A stretch of 34,114 nt of DNA. Source: Myxococcales bacterium (lineage in GTDB: Bacteria; Myxococcota; UBA796; SXON01). The stretch is taken from the NCBI GenBank assembly GCA_009692585.1, contig SHYX01000047.1:1-34114 (forward strand), written 5' to 3'. The notes under the pieces were generated by a model that was given only the letters and a program-made list of their open reading frames with translations, was not told the DNA's origin and ran no database searches. The position numbers and the translations under genes are program-made. Each line of letters opens with the position of its first letter. Position 1 is the first letter of the stretch. This document shows positions 1 through 8,756 of this stretch, one piece after another.

Positions 1-105
1 GCGGAAACCTGCGCCGCGCTCGATCTCTGCGGGCAGCCGACGGCGGCCGAGCAGCAGGCGAAGCTCCGCCGGGTCGGAGCGATGTTGCGGCGGCTGGCCG
101 AGTAG
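1..105 (+). CDS. C-terminal tail of an unknown protein (truncated by window edge)
   Basis: An open frame enters from the left edge in frame 1 and ends at a TAG at 103-105, giving 34 visible residues that start AETCAALDLCGQPTAAEQQ and end LRRLAE. The composition (Ala, Leu, Arg, Glu, Gln) is that of a soluble helical tail. Two Cys six residues apart are present, but no family can be named from so little. The minus frame over the same bases is also open because it continues from the degenerate transposase, so the coding strand is not certain. Confidence 0.4.
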   Translation, partial: AETCAALDLCGQPTAAEQQAKLRRVGAMLRRLAE

Positions 106-107
106 CC

Positions 108-760
108 GCCGCCTACGCGGCGCATCGCGATCATGTGCGCCTGCAGGTTTGCCGCAGCAAGTCCAAAGGACCGGGCCTGCCGCGCACCCGGTCGGGTGAT
201 CTGGTGATTGAGGCGTTCGAAGCGGAATCGATCGCGATACTCGGTGCGGAGTGCCGGCTGCTCCCACGCCGTTCTGGTCGCACGGAGCCCGTCCTCGTGG
301 GGGTGGAGTTGGAGGCGGCGGGATGCCTTGCCGGAATCGCAGCACTTCGCGCGCAGAGGACATGCACCGCAGGTCGCAGTGACCGCCACGAAGTCCACCG
401 CGAACTCCTCTTTCCGGAAGCGCTTGCTCTCCCGTGTCCGACTCGGGACGGGTGCCATGACGACCACCCCGGCACCCCCCAGCGCGAGCACGTGGTCGCG
501 CGCGGCGCCCTACGCCGTGTCGGCCAGGAGACGGTCGATCTGCGCGCCTGCACGCTGCGCCCGTGCGATCAGCCGGTGCATCGGGGCGTTGTCGGCGATG
601 TTGGCGGCCGCCACCGAGACCCACCCAGCACATGCAGCTTGAAGACCCCGAACGAGACACTTCGCGTCTTGCGGCCGAGCGCGTTGGTCAACGCACCGAC
701 TCCCGACCCCGCACCGCCGCAGCTTGCGCACCGTGTCACACGTCCGCGGCCGGCGCTCAC
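108..760 (-). pseudogene. Degenerate IS1182-like DDE transposase, C-terminal part
   Basis: Reading the minus strand from about 712 gives GRKTRSVSFGVFKLHV, the typical GRK...FGYKLHV segment of IS1182/IS5-type transposases. After a frame change near 620-635 it continues in another frame with AAANIADNAPMHRLIARA (the TxANxxD region) and LLADTA. An in-frame TAG at 510-512 sits where a Tyr would be expected in the usual AD.GYG motif. Beyond the stop the same frame continues with a CxxCPLRxxC finger-like segment, the HPHE motif and the conserved ERLNHQITRPGARQARSFG tail, ending around LQAHMIAMRR near 123. At least one frameshift and one stop make it non-functional, and the N-terminal half is absent, cut where the neighbouring GGDEF-EAL gene ends. 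No terminal inverted repeats were identified. The family call rests on the C-terminal Cys/His signature. Confidence 0.7.
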
Positions 761-772
761 GCCCGAGGGAAG

Positions 773-3247
773 TCAGGCCACACGGTCTACCCGCAGACGG
801 TCGGTCAGCGCGGCGCGGTCGGCGAGGATTTTCCCGAAGTCGGCCGCGAGCACCGGATGGCTGAGTCCGAAACCCTGTCCGATGTCGCACCCGTCCGCGC
901 CCAGCATCTCGAGCTGCTCGCGCGTCTCGATGCCCTCGGCGACGACCTCCATCCGAATGGCGTGCGCTAGGCCGATGATGGCGCTGACCAGCGCCCGCTG
1001 CTCGACATCCGTCGTAGCCTCGGCCAGAAAGGAACGATCAAGCTTCAGCCGATCGATGGGAAACTGTCGCAGGTAGGCGAGCGAGCTGTACCCGGTGCCA
1101 AAATCGTCCAATGCCACGGTCACCCCGCGCCGGTGCAGGGCCGCGAGGACGCGGCACGCCGCTTCCGTGTTCTTCATCGCCAGGGACTCGGTGATCTCGA
1201 CTTCCAGCCAGCGGGGGTCGAGCCCGCTGTCCCGGAGGGCCGCCTCGATGACCTCGACGACTCCGCCGTTGAAGAATTGCCGCGCCGAGAGGTTGACCGC
1301 CACCCGGATCGGCGGCAGCCCCTGGTCCTGCCAGGCGCGGGCCTGGCGGCACGCTTCCTCGATGACCCATGTGCCAATCGGCACGATGAGACCCGTCTGC
1401 TCGGCGACGGGGATGAACTCAGCCGGCGGGACCATCTTCCCGTCGCAGAACCAGCGGATCAGTGCCTCGGCCCCGACCAGCTCCCCGGTGCGAAGGTCGA
1501 CCTGGGGTTGGTAATGCAGCACGAATTCGTTGCGCTCGAGCGCCCGAACCAACCGGGCCCGGGTGTCGGCGGCGCGCTTGGACCGGGCGCGAATGTCGGC
1601 GTCATAGAGTTGCCACCCGTTTCGACCCGCCTCTTTGGCCTGAAACATCGCCATGTCGGCATGTTTGACCAGGTCGAGCGCGTCGACACCATCGTCCGGA
1701 TAGACGGCGACGCCCACGCTGGCGGTGAGCGTGAACTCCCGGCCGTCGGCCTGAAACGGCTCGCGGAAGACCTCCAAGACGCGCTCGGCGACCCCTTGGG
1801 CGTCTTCCCGTCGGCCGAGGTTCGCGACGAGCAGCAGGAACTCGTCGCCACCCTGGCGTGCGACCGAGTCGCCGCCCCGAAGGCCCAGTCGCAGTCGTCG
1901 TGCGACATCTACGAGCAGGCGATCGGCAACGTCATGACCGACCTCGTCGTTGATGTGCTTGAACTGGTCCACGTCAACGAAGGCGACACCGAGTAACTCC
2001 TGGCGCTGGTCGGCGTTCGCGATGGCGACCCGCAGCCGGTCCTGGAAGCCGGCGCGGTTGGGCAGACCGGTCAGCGGGTCGTGCCAGGCCAGGTGTCGGT
2101 TGGTCTCGGCCTCCAGGTGGCGCGTGGTGACGTCGCGAAGGACGATGCACAGGACCGTTTCGGCTTGCCACATCATCTGGCTCGCGGCGATCTCGAGGTG
2201 CCGTGCTTGCTCAGCGTCCGCGTAGGGGACCTCGCCCAGGTTGAGTGTGGCCCGCCCCATCAGCCCGCGCAGCGCGATGACCGCGGTCGGGGACAGCGGC
2301 ACAGCTTCCGGGAGCGACAGTGCCCGCAACTCCGCGGCCTCACGACCCAGGAGCGTACACACCGCTGGGTTCACCTGCCGAATCGCCAGGCTGTCGGCCT
2401 GTACCAGGAGCATGCCCTCGCCGCTTTTCTCGACGAACTCCGAGTAGACCCGGTCGCTCTCCCGGAGCAAGAGCCGAGGAAGCACGCGCATGGCGAACAC
2501 GCCCAGGGCCGCGGTGACCACGGCGAAGGCGACCAGCAGCACGCGGAAGGTCCGCAGGGCGGCGTAATGCAACGGGCGCGCGGCCTCGCCTTGAACCAGG
2601 AGGACATCCTCGGATCGCGGCAACGAAATGGGGCGCGATATCCGCAGCGTCGCCTCATCGACGACCTCGACGCGGGTGCCCGCCGACAGGCCGACGTCGC
2701 TGGGGGTGAGCGACAGGCGCAACGACAGCGCCGCACCCGGATCGGTCAGGTCGGCGAGCGGCTCCACCACGTGCAGCGAACCCGCCCCGACGGCGTGGCT
2801 GGACGCCACCCACTGGACACCGCTGCCGCTGACGAGGTGGACACCCCGGGCGGCTGCGGAAAGCTCGGTCGACGGAGGGGCGGACGACCGATACCGCCAC
2901 ACCCCGTTGGCGTCGACGACACCCACGAACGTGCCCGGCCCCGCCGCCTCCACCCACTCGGTGAGCGCCGCGGGCGGCTGCATCTCCGCCCCGCCGGCCA
3001 CCCACGCGGTCAACCGAGAGGCGAGGCCGTCTGCCCGCCGATCGAACTGGCGGACGCCGATGTCAACCGCCGCCGTCACCTGCTCCAGTCGGTCGGCAGC
3101 CTCGTTGACCTCAGCCCGGTCGGTGCCAGCCACAAGGGTGACGCGCAACAGGAGCCAGGCTCCCAGAACCACGAAAATCCAAGCGGTGGCCACGAAGAGC
3201 GCTACCACTCGGTGCGGAGACCATGGGCTGGCGTCCGAAGGAACCAT
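773..3247 (-). CDS. Membrane-bound PAS-GGDEF-EAL cyclic-di-GMP enzyme
   Basis: Predicted bifunctional or switchable cyclic-di-GMP synthase/phosphodiesterase of 824 residues. From the N terminus there is a membrane segment (about 14-38), a periplasmic sensor region of about 200 residues, a second membrane segment (about 234-256), a PAS-like domain (about 265-375), then GGDEF and EAL domains. The GGDEF signature is intact (RQGGDEF, about 466-470) and an RxxD inhibitory-site motif (RGGD) lies five residues before it. The EAL domain is also intact: [30 protein letters not shown] and AEGIET are all present, so both activities are plausible. The start was set at the ATG at 3245-3247. A longer frame to 3382 would run into rmlA, and its extra residues look non-coding. 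There is no clear ribosome-binding site. The 3' end abuts the transposase remnant. The ligand sensed by the periplasmic region cannot be predicted. Confidence 0.93.
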   Translation of the reverse strand: MVPSDASPWSPHRVVALFVATAWIFVVLGAWLLLRVTLVAGTDRAEVNEAADRLEQVTAAVDIGVRQFDRRADGLASRLTAWVAGGAEMQPPAALTEWVEAAGPGTFVGVVDANGVWRYRSSAPPSTELSAAARGVHLVSGSGVQWVASSHAVGAGSLHVVEPLADLTDPGAALSLRLSLTPSDVGLSAGTRVEVVDEATLRISRPISLPRSEDVLLVQGEAARPLHYAALRTFRVLLVAFAVVTAALGVFAMRVLPRLLLRESDRVYSEFVEKSGEGMLLVQADSLAIRQVNPAVCTLLGREAAELRALSLPEAVPLSPTAVIALRGLMGRATLNLGEVPYADAEQARHLEIAASQMMWQAETVLCIVLRDVTTRHLEAETNRHLAWHDPLTGLPNRAGFQDRLRVAIANADQRQELLGVAFVDVDQFKHINDEVGHDVADRLLVDVARRLRLGLRGGDSVARQGGDEFLLLVANLGRREDAQGVAERVLEVFREPFQADGREFTLTASVGVAVYPDDGVDALDLVKHADMAMFQAKEAGRNGWQLYDADIRARSKRAADTRARLVRALERNEFVLHYQPQVDLRTGELVGAEALIRWFCDGKMVPPAEFIPVAEQTGLIVPIGTWVIEEACRQARAWQDQGLPPIRVAVNLSARQFFNGGVVEVIEAALRDSGLDPRWLEVEITESLAMKNTEAACRVLAALHRRGVTVALDDFGTGYSSLAYLRQFPIDRLKLDRSFLAEATTDVEQRALVSAIIGLAHAIRMEVVAEGIETREQLEMLGADGCDIGQGFGLSHPVLAADFGKILADRAALTDRLRVDRVA

Positions 3248-3287
3248 GACCACGCATCGGACATCGACGCGCGGTCTGTAGAGAACC

Positions 3288-4007
3288 CTACTTTCGATCC
3301 ACCATGGTGTTGGAGCGACGGTAGCTCTCGTGCGTGCCCGCGTCCGACCACTCCCCGGACATTTCGGCCCAGTGCAGCTCATCGGCGAGCAGGTAGCGGG
3401 TGTTCACGTCGCTGATCTCGAGCTCACCACGCGCCGAAGGCGTCAGGGTGCGGATGATGTCGTACACCCGGGCATCGTAAAAATAGACGCCGGTCACCGC
3501 GAACCGAGACGGCGGCGATGTCGGCTTCTCGACGATGCCGACCAGACGTCCGGCCTCGAAGCGGGCCACGCCGAAGCGTTCAGGATCTCCCACCTGCTTC
3601 AGCAGTATCATCGCCCCCTTTCCAGACGCCGCCCACTCCTCGAGATGGGGCGCGAGCGAGCATCCGAACACGTTGTCCCCCAGAACCACCGCGACGGGGA
3701 GCCCCCCGACGAAGTCCTCGGCGAGCCCGAGGGCCTCGGCGATGCCGCCGGCCCGGTCCTGCACCTTGTAGGTGAAGCGGCATCCGAACTCGGCGCCCGA
3801 GCCGAGCTGGCTGACGATCGCGCCGACGTGGTGCGCGCCGGTTACCACCAGCACGTCGTCGATGCCGGCCTCGACGAGCCGGCGGATGGGGTGGTACACC
3901 ATGGGGACGTCACCCACGGGAAGCAGGTGTTTGTTGGTGGTCTTGGTGAGCGGAAACAGCCGGCTTCCGGAGCCGCCGGCCAGGACCACACCGCGGGTCT
4001 CGCGCAT
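3288..4007 (-). CDS. rmlA: Glucose-1-phosphate thymidylyltransferase-type nucleotidyltransferase
   Basis: Predicted to join a nucleoside triphosphate (dTTP in the family) to glucose-1-phosphate, giving dTDP-glucose for surface polysaccharide. The 239-residue protein opens with the nucleotide-binding signature [13 protein letters not shown], followed by [16 protein letters not shown], the metal-binding LGDNVFG, and EKPTSP and GVYFYD of the sugar-binding part. These match RmlA/RfbA order, and the length suits the short form that lacks the C-terminal regulatory extension. The ATG at 4005-4007 puts the Met just before RGVVLAGG, as in the family; a TTG at 4026-4028 would add seven residues. It is divergent from rmlB with only 38 bp between starts, so the two probably share a promoter region. 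Specificity for dTTP or glucose is inferred from family likeness and from the rmlB neighbour. rmlC and rmlD are not in the window. Confidence 0.88.
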   Translation of the reverse strand: MRETRGVVLAGGSGSRLFPLTKTTNKHLLPVGDVPMVYHPIRRLVEAGIDDVLVVTGAHHVGAIVSQLGSGAEFGCRFTYKVQDRAGGIAEALGLAEDFVGGLPVAVVLGDNVFGCSLAPHLEEWAASGKGAMILLKQVGDPERFGVARFEAGRLVGIVEKPTSPPSRFAVTGVYFYDARVYDIIRTLTPSARGELEISDVNTRYLLADELHWAEMSGEWSDAGTHESYRRSNTMVDRK

Positions 4008-4045
4008 CTGCGCCCAATGGTAGCTCAAGGGCGCAGGCTACGCTG

Positions 4046-4981
4046 ATGCGGGTTCTGGTCACCGGCGGCTGCGGCTTCATCGGGCACCACCTGGTGAGCC
4101 GGTGGGCCGCCACCCGGCCTGCTGACACGCTCCTGGTCCTCGACCTGCTGACCTACGCCGGGAACGCCAGTCGCCTGCCCGGAGACGCGGCGCTCGTGGT
4201 CGGTGACGTCGCCGACCCGGCCGCGGTGCGCGCCGCGTTCGACCGGCTCGGACGGGTCGATGCGCTCGTCCACCTTGCTGCGGAATCGCACGTCGACCGC
4301 AGCATCATCGACCCGGCTCGATTTGTGCTCACCAACGTCCTGGGGACCCAGGTCCTCCTCGACACCGCGCGGGAGCGCGGGGTGGGGCGCTTCGTCCATG
4401 TCTCGACCGACGAGGTGTATGGCTCGGTCGACGTCGGTGCCGCAGATGAGGCGGCGGCGTTCCGGCCGGGCTCACCCTATGCGGCGAGCAAGGCAGCCGG
4501 CGAACTGCTCGTGCACGCGGCGCACAACACCTGGCGACTCCCGACCGTGGTAGCACGGCCGGCGAATACCTTCGGCACGGGCCAGTTTCCGGAGAAGCTC
4601 CTGCCGGTGCTCGCGCGCGCGGCGGTCGCCGGAGCCCCGCTTCCGCTGTACGGGGACGGCCTGCATCAACGAGACTGGCTGGCCGTGGACGACCTCTGCG
4701 ACGCGTTGATGCTGCTGGTTGACCGCGCGGCGGACGGGTCGGTGTGGAACATCCCCGGTGGCGGGGGGCGGACCAATCGGTCCGTCGCCGAGGCGATCTG
4801 CGGAGTGGCCGGGGTGTCTTTGTCGCTCATCACCAGCGTCGCGGACCGACCTGGACACGACCGCCGATACGCGATGGACGGGAGCGCGATCCACGCCCTC
4901 GGCTTCCGCGCCTCCCGTTCGCTCGACGCCGCGCTCCCCGCTCTGGTGGCCGAGGCGCGAGCTGCCGTTGGCACTAGGTGA
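4046..4981 (+). CDS. rmlB: dTDP-glucose 4,6-dehydratase-type SDR enzyme
   Basis: Extended short-chain dehydrogenase of 311 residues, predicted to convert dTDP-glucose to dTDP-4-keto-6-deoxyglucose with bound NAD. The Rossmann motif TGGCGFIG is at residues 6-13, HLAAESHVDRS is at about 77-86, the dehydratase signature STDEVYG (with the catalytic Asp and Glu) is at 120-126, and the SDR pair Y145-x3-K149 is in SPYAASKAAGE. RPANTFG and LYGDGLHQRDWLAVDDLCDAL follow, typical of RmlB. Divergent from rmlA. Its last 8 bp overlap the 3' end of the convergent DUF4157 gene. It is slightly shorter than the usual 330-360 residues, mostly in the C-terminal region, so a related nucleotide-sugar 4,6-dehydratase is an alternative. 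Confidence 0.9.
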   Translation: MRVLVTGGCGFIGHHLVSRWAATRPADTLLVLDLLTYAGNASRLPGDAALVVGDVADPAAVRAAFDRLGRVDALVHLAAESHVDRSIIDPARFVLTNVLGTQVLLDTARERGVGRFVHVSTDEVYGSVDVGAADEAAAFRPGSPYAASKAAGELLVHAAHNTWRLPTVVARPANTFGTGQFPEKLLPVLARAAVAGAPLPLYGDGLHQRDWLAVDDLCDALMLLVDRAADGSVWNIPGGGGRTNRSVAEAICGVAGVSLSLITSVADRPGHDRRYAMDGSAIHALGFRASRSLDAALPALVAEARAAVGTR

Positions 4982-5567
4982 ACGACTTCTTGTCGCCCCA
5001 CCGCATCGACCGAGCGTCGCGCCCGCTCTCCAACCCCAGGAGTGCCTCGCGCGCCAGCTTCTGTACGACCTCGTCGTGGCTCATCCCCTGGGCTCGGAGC
5101 GCGTTGTACCCGGCATCGGCGTTGCCGTGGGCTTCCGCGGCCGCGGTCCGCTCGTGACCGGCGCCGGCCGATCCGGTGGGCGCGCCACCGGGCGCACTGG
5201 TATGCGACGCCTCGTGCATCTCGATCCCGCCCGCATGCGAGCGGTGCAGCACCATGCTTTCCGCGGCGCGGGCCTGCCGCTCTTCATGATCGTACCCGGA
5301 GTTGCCGCCTTGGCCGCCCGAGTGCTCGAGGTGTACCTGTTCGTGCGCGAAAAGGGCGGCGTCCTCAGGCTTGTTCGGGTCGAAGTCTTCGGAGACGATG
5401 ATGCTGCGATCCACGGTCATCGCCCGCGCCCCCATCGCGTCGAGGGTGCGTGAAGCCAGCGCCCCGGTGAACACCTCGCCGCCACTCGCGAGTTGGCGGC
5501 GCTGCAGCCCTGGCTTCTGGGCCCGGCTCGCAAGGCGGTCGATGGTATTCGCCCGATCTGAGGCCAT
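4974..5567 (-). CDS. DUF4157 (eCIS-associated) HExxH protein
   Basis: A 197-residue protein without signal peptide, resembling DUF4157, a putative metallopeptidase domain often encoded beside extracellular contractile injection systems. The zinc motif FAHEQVHLEH places H75, E76 and H79 in HExxH order, and a downstream DHEERQARAAE (about 93-103) fits the third-ligand Glu region (E-R-x-A-D-x-A in relatives). The segment before it, GEVFTGALASRTLDAMGARAMTVDRSIIVSEDF, matches the domain's usual lead-in to a buried beta strand. The C-terminal 80 residues are Gly/Ala/His-rich and end in WGDKKSFT. The ATG at 5565-5567 is preceded by GGGAG at a suitable distance. No sheath, tube, baseplate or ATPase gene is visible nearby, so it is an orphan here. 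Proteolytic activity is inferred from the motif only. Confidence 0.75.
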   Translation of the reverse strand: MASDRANTIDRLASRAQKPGLQRRQLASGGEVFTGALASRTLDAMGARAMTVDRSIIVSEDFDPNKPEDAALFAHEQVHLEHSGGQGGNSGYDHEERQARAAESMVLHRSHAGGIEMHEASHTSAPGGAPTGSAGAGHERTAAAEAHGNADAGYNALRAQGMSHDEVVQKLAREALLGLESGRDARSMRWGDKKSFT

Positions 5568-5763
5568 GAGCGCTCCCAGGCTTCAGTATAGTCACCCATG
5601 CCGCGGTCCGCGGGCCCCAGAGGCATGAAACGCCCAGGCGACATGGGGGACTGCGTTGAGCGCGAGAGCGCCACGTCCCGCCGCGTACTCAACGCGGCAG
5701 GCGCCGCAGGCCGGGATCGTAGGTTGGAGGCCGGAGGTCGGATACCCGAGTTGCTGGCGTGGT

Positions 5764-5794
5764 AGGGGGGGAGGCGGTCGAGACCTCTCCCCCT
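5764..5794. promoter_or_regulatory. Strong GC hairpin in the divergent 5568-5828 gap
   Basis: Bases 5764-5774 (A, seven G, AGG) pair with 5784-5794 (CCTCTCCCCCT) in an uninterrupted 11-bp stem with one G-U pair and a 9-base loop. The downstream bases TCTGTTGATA are only weakly T-rich, so an intrinsic terminator is uncertain. It lies 34 bp before the start of the MopE-type gene and could be a leader hairpin in that mRNA or insulate the divergent DUF4157 gene. The rest of the 261-bp gap shows no recognisable promoter. Confidence 0.4.
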
Positions 5795-5828
5795 TCTGTT
5801 GATACCGCGCGGCGTGGAACGTCGGGCT

Positions 5829-8753
5829 ATGGTGACGGTGATGCTGCGGCTCGCGTTTGTACTGCTGTTGGCGACCGGCTGCCCAGGCGATGACACGACG
5901 GACACCTCGGACAGCGGGGTGCCGACCCCCGGAGATCGCGATGGGGACGGGATCAAAGACGGCGACGACTGCGCGCCGGATGACGTGCTGGTGGGCCAGG
6001 GCCTCGACGAGCTGTGCGACCAGATCGACAACGACTGCGATGGCGAGGTGGACGAGGAACTGCCGGCGACCACGTGGCATCGCGACCAGGATGGCGACGG
6101 TTTCGGGGACCCCTCGTGGACCGAGGATCTCTGCGCCGAGGTCACCGGTTGGACGCTGGATGACCGGGATTGTGGTCCGTCGGACTCCACGATCTTTCCC
6201 GGGGCGACCGAATACTGCGACGGGCAGGATCACGATTGCGACGGCCTGACCATGGAGGCCGACAGCTTCGACATGGTCCTGTGGTGGACCGACGCCGACA
6301 CCGACGGCTACGGCGCCGGCATGCCCGAGTTCGCCTGCGAAGCGCCCGTCGGGGCCGTAGGCAACGGCGACGACTGCGACGATACCCGCAACGACGTCTC
6401 GCCCCGTGCACCCGAAGTCTGCGACGCGCTGGGCACCGACGAAGACTGCGACGGGCTGGCCGACGATCTGGACGAGTGGGTCGCGGGCGGAACGCAGTGG
6501 TACCCCGACAACGACGGGGACGGCATCGGCGGCAGTGTGGATCCGACCTGGGCCTGTGACCGACCCCGCGGTTTCGTCGAGAGCACCCTCGACTGCGACG
6601 ACGGCGACCCCCTGGTGCTTCCCGGCGCCGTCGAGGCCTGCAACGGCGTCGATGACGACTGCGAGGGTACGGTCGACGAGGGGGCCGTGGACCAACGCCT
6701 GTGGTACCAGGACCGCGACGAAGACGGCTACGGCGACGGCACCAGCACGGTCGCCGGCTGCGCCCCCCTCGTCGGCTACGCCCGATGGGCGGGTGACTGC
6801 GACGACCGCAACGACACCATCCACCCAGGCGCGGACGAGAGCGCCTGTGACAGCACAATCGACCTCAACTGCGACGGGTATACCGGCGAGACGGACAACG
6901 ACGGCGACGGCTGGTTCGCGTGCCTCGAGTGCGATGACGGCGACATCGGGGTCAATCCAGAGGCAACGGAGGTGTGCAACGAGCTGGATGACGACTGCGA
7001 CGGCCGCATCGACACCGACGCCATCGACGGCGCCATCTGGTACGCCGATGCCGACGGCGACGGGTACGGCGATGCCACCGCCAGCGTCAACGAGTGCGAA
7101 GACCCGATCGGCTACGTCGCCGACGACACCGACTGCGACGACACCACGCGCACCACGTTTCCGGGCGCACCCGAGACCTGCGCGACCGAGGGCGACGACG
7201 ATTGCGACGGCGACCCCAACGAACTCGACGCGGTCCTGTGCATTGACTGGTACGCCGACCTCGACGGGGACAACGTCGGGGCCCTGTCGGTCTGCGCGTG
7301 CACCGCCTACGGCATCTACAACCTGGCCGCGGGCGGTGACTGCGACGACCTCGACGAGAGCGTCTTCCCGGGCGCCTTCGAGGAGTGCGGGGACAGCGTC
7401 GATCAGGACTGCGACGGGACCGACGACGACTGCAGCATCGCCGACGCGGACGGGGTGGTGATCGGCGCCCTGGACGGCGACAGCTTCGGCACCGCCATCA
7501 CGAGTCTCGGCGACGTCGATGGCGACGGGCTCGACGACCTGTTGATCGGTGGCACGGGCATGGAGAGCTCTACGGTCGACGGGGGCGGCGCGTCGTTGGT
7601 CGTCGGCCCCTTCTCCTCGAGCCGTGACCTGAACGCCGCTCGCACCGCCTTCTGGGAGGGCATGGTCACCGGTGACGACGCGGGCGCGGCGGTGAACGGC
7701 TCGGTCGACATGGACGGCGACGGGAATCGCGAGTTCGTCGTGGGGTCCCCCGGAAATGACGACGCCGCGAAGAGCGCTGGCACCGCCTACCTGCTGGAGG
7801 AGGCCGCGGGCCAGCTCAGCCTCGGTGCCGTCGCCTTGCTGTCCGTCCGTGGTGAGTACGCCTACGATGGCCTCGGGAGCACGCTCCTCGTCGGCGTCGA
7901 TGCCGATGACGACGGCCGCCGCGAGGCCGCGTTCGGCGCCTACGGCAATGACGAGAACGGCGCCGAGAGCGGCGCGGTCTACCTCTTCGAGCTTCCCGAC
8001 GGCGGGGCTCGCGCCGCGACCGACGCCGACATCATCGTGCGCGGTGACGTGCACGACCGGCTGGCGATGTTGCCCCCCGAGCCGGTGGACGTAAACGGCG
8101 ATGGCGCCCACGATCTGGTGATCGGCGGCTGGGGCATCGACGGCGACGCGCTCGTGGCCGGCGGCGTGGCGGTTTTCCTCGGGCCGATCTCGGGCAGCCT
8201 GGCCATCGCTGACGCCGACGCGGTACACCTGGGGGAGGGCAACCAGGACGAAGCCGGGCGGGCGCTCGACACCCGCGACGCTGATGGCGACGGCACCCCT
8301 GACATCCTCGTCGGGGCCCCCGCCAACGACGATGCCGCTACCGACGCCGGCGCCGCCTACCTCCTCATCGGCCCCATCACGACCAGTCGCCGCCTCGCTT
8401 CGGCGGAAACGGTGATCCGCGGCGAAGCAGCCGACGATGCCCTCGGGAGCGCGGTTTCGATCGTGAACCTCGCCGGGCACGCCGCCTCGAGCCTCGTTCT
8501 GGGTGCGCCGGGTAGCGACCTGGGCGGCACCGACAGCGGGGCGGTCTACCGCTTCAACGACGCGGTGGCGGGCGCCTTTTCGGGGGCTGACGCCGCGGCG
8601 ATCTACGGCGGCGAGTCTCCGGACGCGCGGCTGGGGGAGTGCATCGCCAACGTCGGCGACACCGATGGCGACGGGTTCGAAGACGTCGGTGTGTCGGCCA
8701 CCGGGTTCCTGGACACCTCCGGGAACGTGCCCGGTGCGGTGTATTTCTTTTAG
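5829..8753 (+). CDS. MopE-type metal-binding-repeat / FG-GAP beta-propeller lipoprotein
   Basis: A large surface-type lipoprotein of about 974 residues. The ATG at 5829 gives MVTVMLRLAFVLLLATGC, a short signal ending in a lipobox; an ATG at 5841 is also possible. Residues of about 35-545 hold about eight copies of the Cys/Asp repeat with consensus WYxDxDGDGYGD...DCDD...FPGAxExCNxxDDDCDG, known as the putative metal-binding motif of myxobacterial and MopE-like proteins. From about 545 to the end there are seven FG-GAP-type units built on GDVDGDGxxDLLIGGxG, as in a seven-bladed integrin-like propeller. The calcium loop is lost in unit 6 (NLAGHAASSLVLGAPG). Exact role unknown; calcium or copper binding and adhesion are plausible. 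It ends 3 bp before the convergent acyltransferase-like gene. A long open frame on the opposite strand is a codon-bias artefact of GAC/GGC-rich sequence. Confidence 0.93.
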   Translation: MVTVMLRLAFVLLLATGCPGDDTTDTSDSGVPTPGDRDGDGIKDGDDCAPDDVLVGQGLDELCDQIDNDCDGEVDEELPATTWHRDQDGDGFGDPSWTEDLCAEVTGWTLDDRDCGPSDSTIFPGATEYCDGQDHDCDGLTMEADSFDMVLWWTDADTDGYGAGMPEFACEAPVGAVGNGDDCDDTRNDVSPRAPEVCDALGTDEDCDGLADDLDEWVAGGTQWYPDNDGDGIGGSVDPTWACDRPRGFVESTLDCDDGDPLVLPGAVEACNGVDDDCEGTVDEGAVDQRLWYQDRDEDGYGDGTSTVAGCAPLVGYARWAGDCDDRNDTIHPGADESACDSTIDLNCDGYTGETDNDGDGWFACLECDDGDIGVNPEATEVCNELDDDCDGRIDTDAIDGAIWYADADGDGYGDATASVNECEDPIGYVADDTDCDDTTRTTFPGAPETCATEGDDDCDGDPNELDAVLCIDWYADLDGDNVGALSVCACTAYGIYNLAAGGDCDDLDESVFPGAFEECGDSVDQDCDGTDDDCSIADADGVVIGALDGDSFGTAITSLGDVDGDGLDDLLIGGTGMESSTVDGGGASLVVGPFSSSRDLNAARTAFWEGMVTGDDAGAAVNGSVDMDGDGNREFVVGSPGNDDAAKSAGTAYLLEEAAGQLSLGAVALLSVRGEYAYDGLGSTLLVGVDADDDGRREAAFGAYGNDENGAESGAVYLFELPDGGARAATDADIIVRGDVHDRLAMLPPEPVDVNGDGAHDLVIGGWGIDGDALVAGGVAVFLGPISGSLAIADADAVHLGEGNQDEAGRALDTRDADGDGTPDILVGAPANDDAATDAGAAYLLIGPITTSRRLASAETVIRGEAADDALGSAVSIVNLAGHAASSLVLGAPGSDLGGTDSGAVYRFNDAVAGAFSGADAAAIYGGESPDARLGECIANVGDTDGDGFEDVGVSATGFLDTSGNVPGAVYFF

Positions 8754-8756
8754 AAG

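Noticed and set aside
2081..3415. A 444-codon plus-strand frame inside the GGDEF-EAL gene
   Set aside because: Shadow of a gene with unmistakable domains on the other strand.
5592..8480. A 962-codon open frame on the strand opposite the MopE-type gene
   Set aside because: It is a mirror of the GAC/GGC/GAT-rich repeats, has no domain or signal, and its Val/Ala/Gly/Asp composition is what antisense reading of Asp/Gly codons produces.
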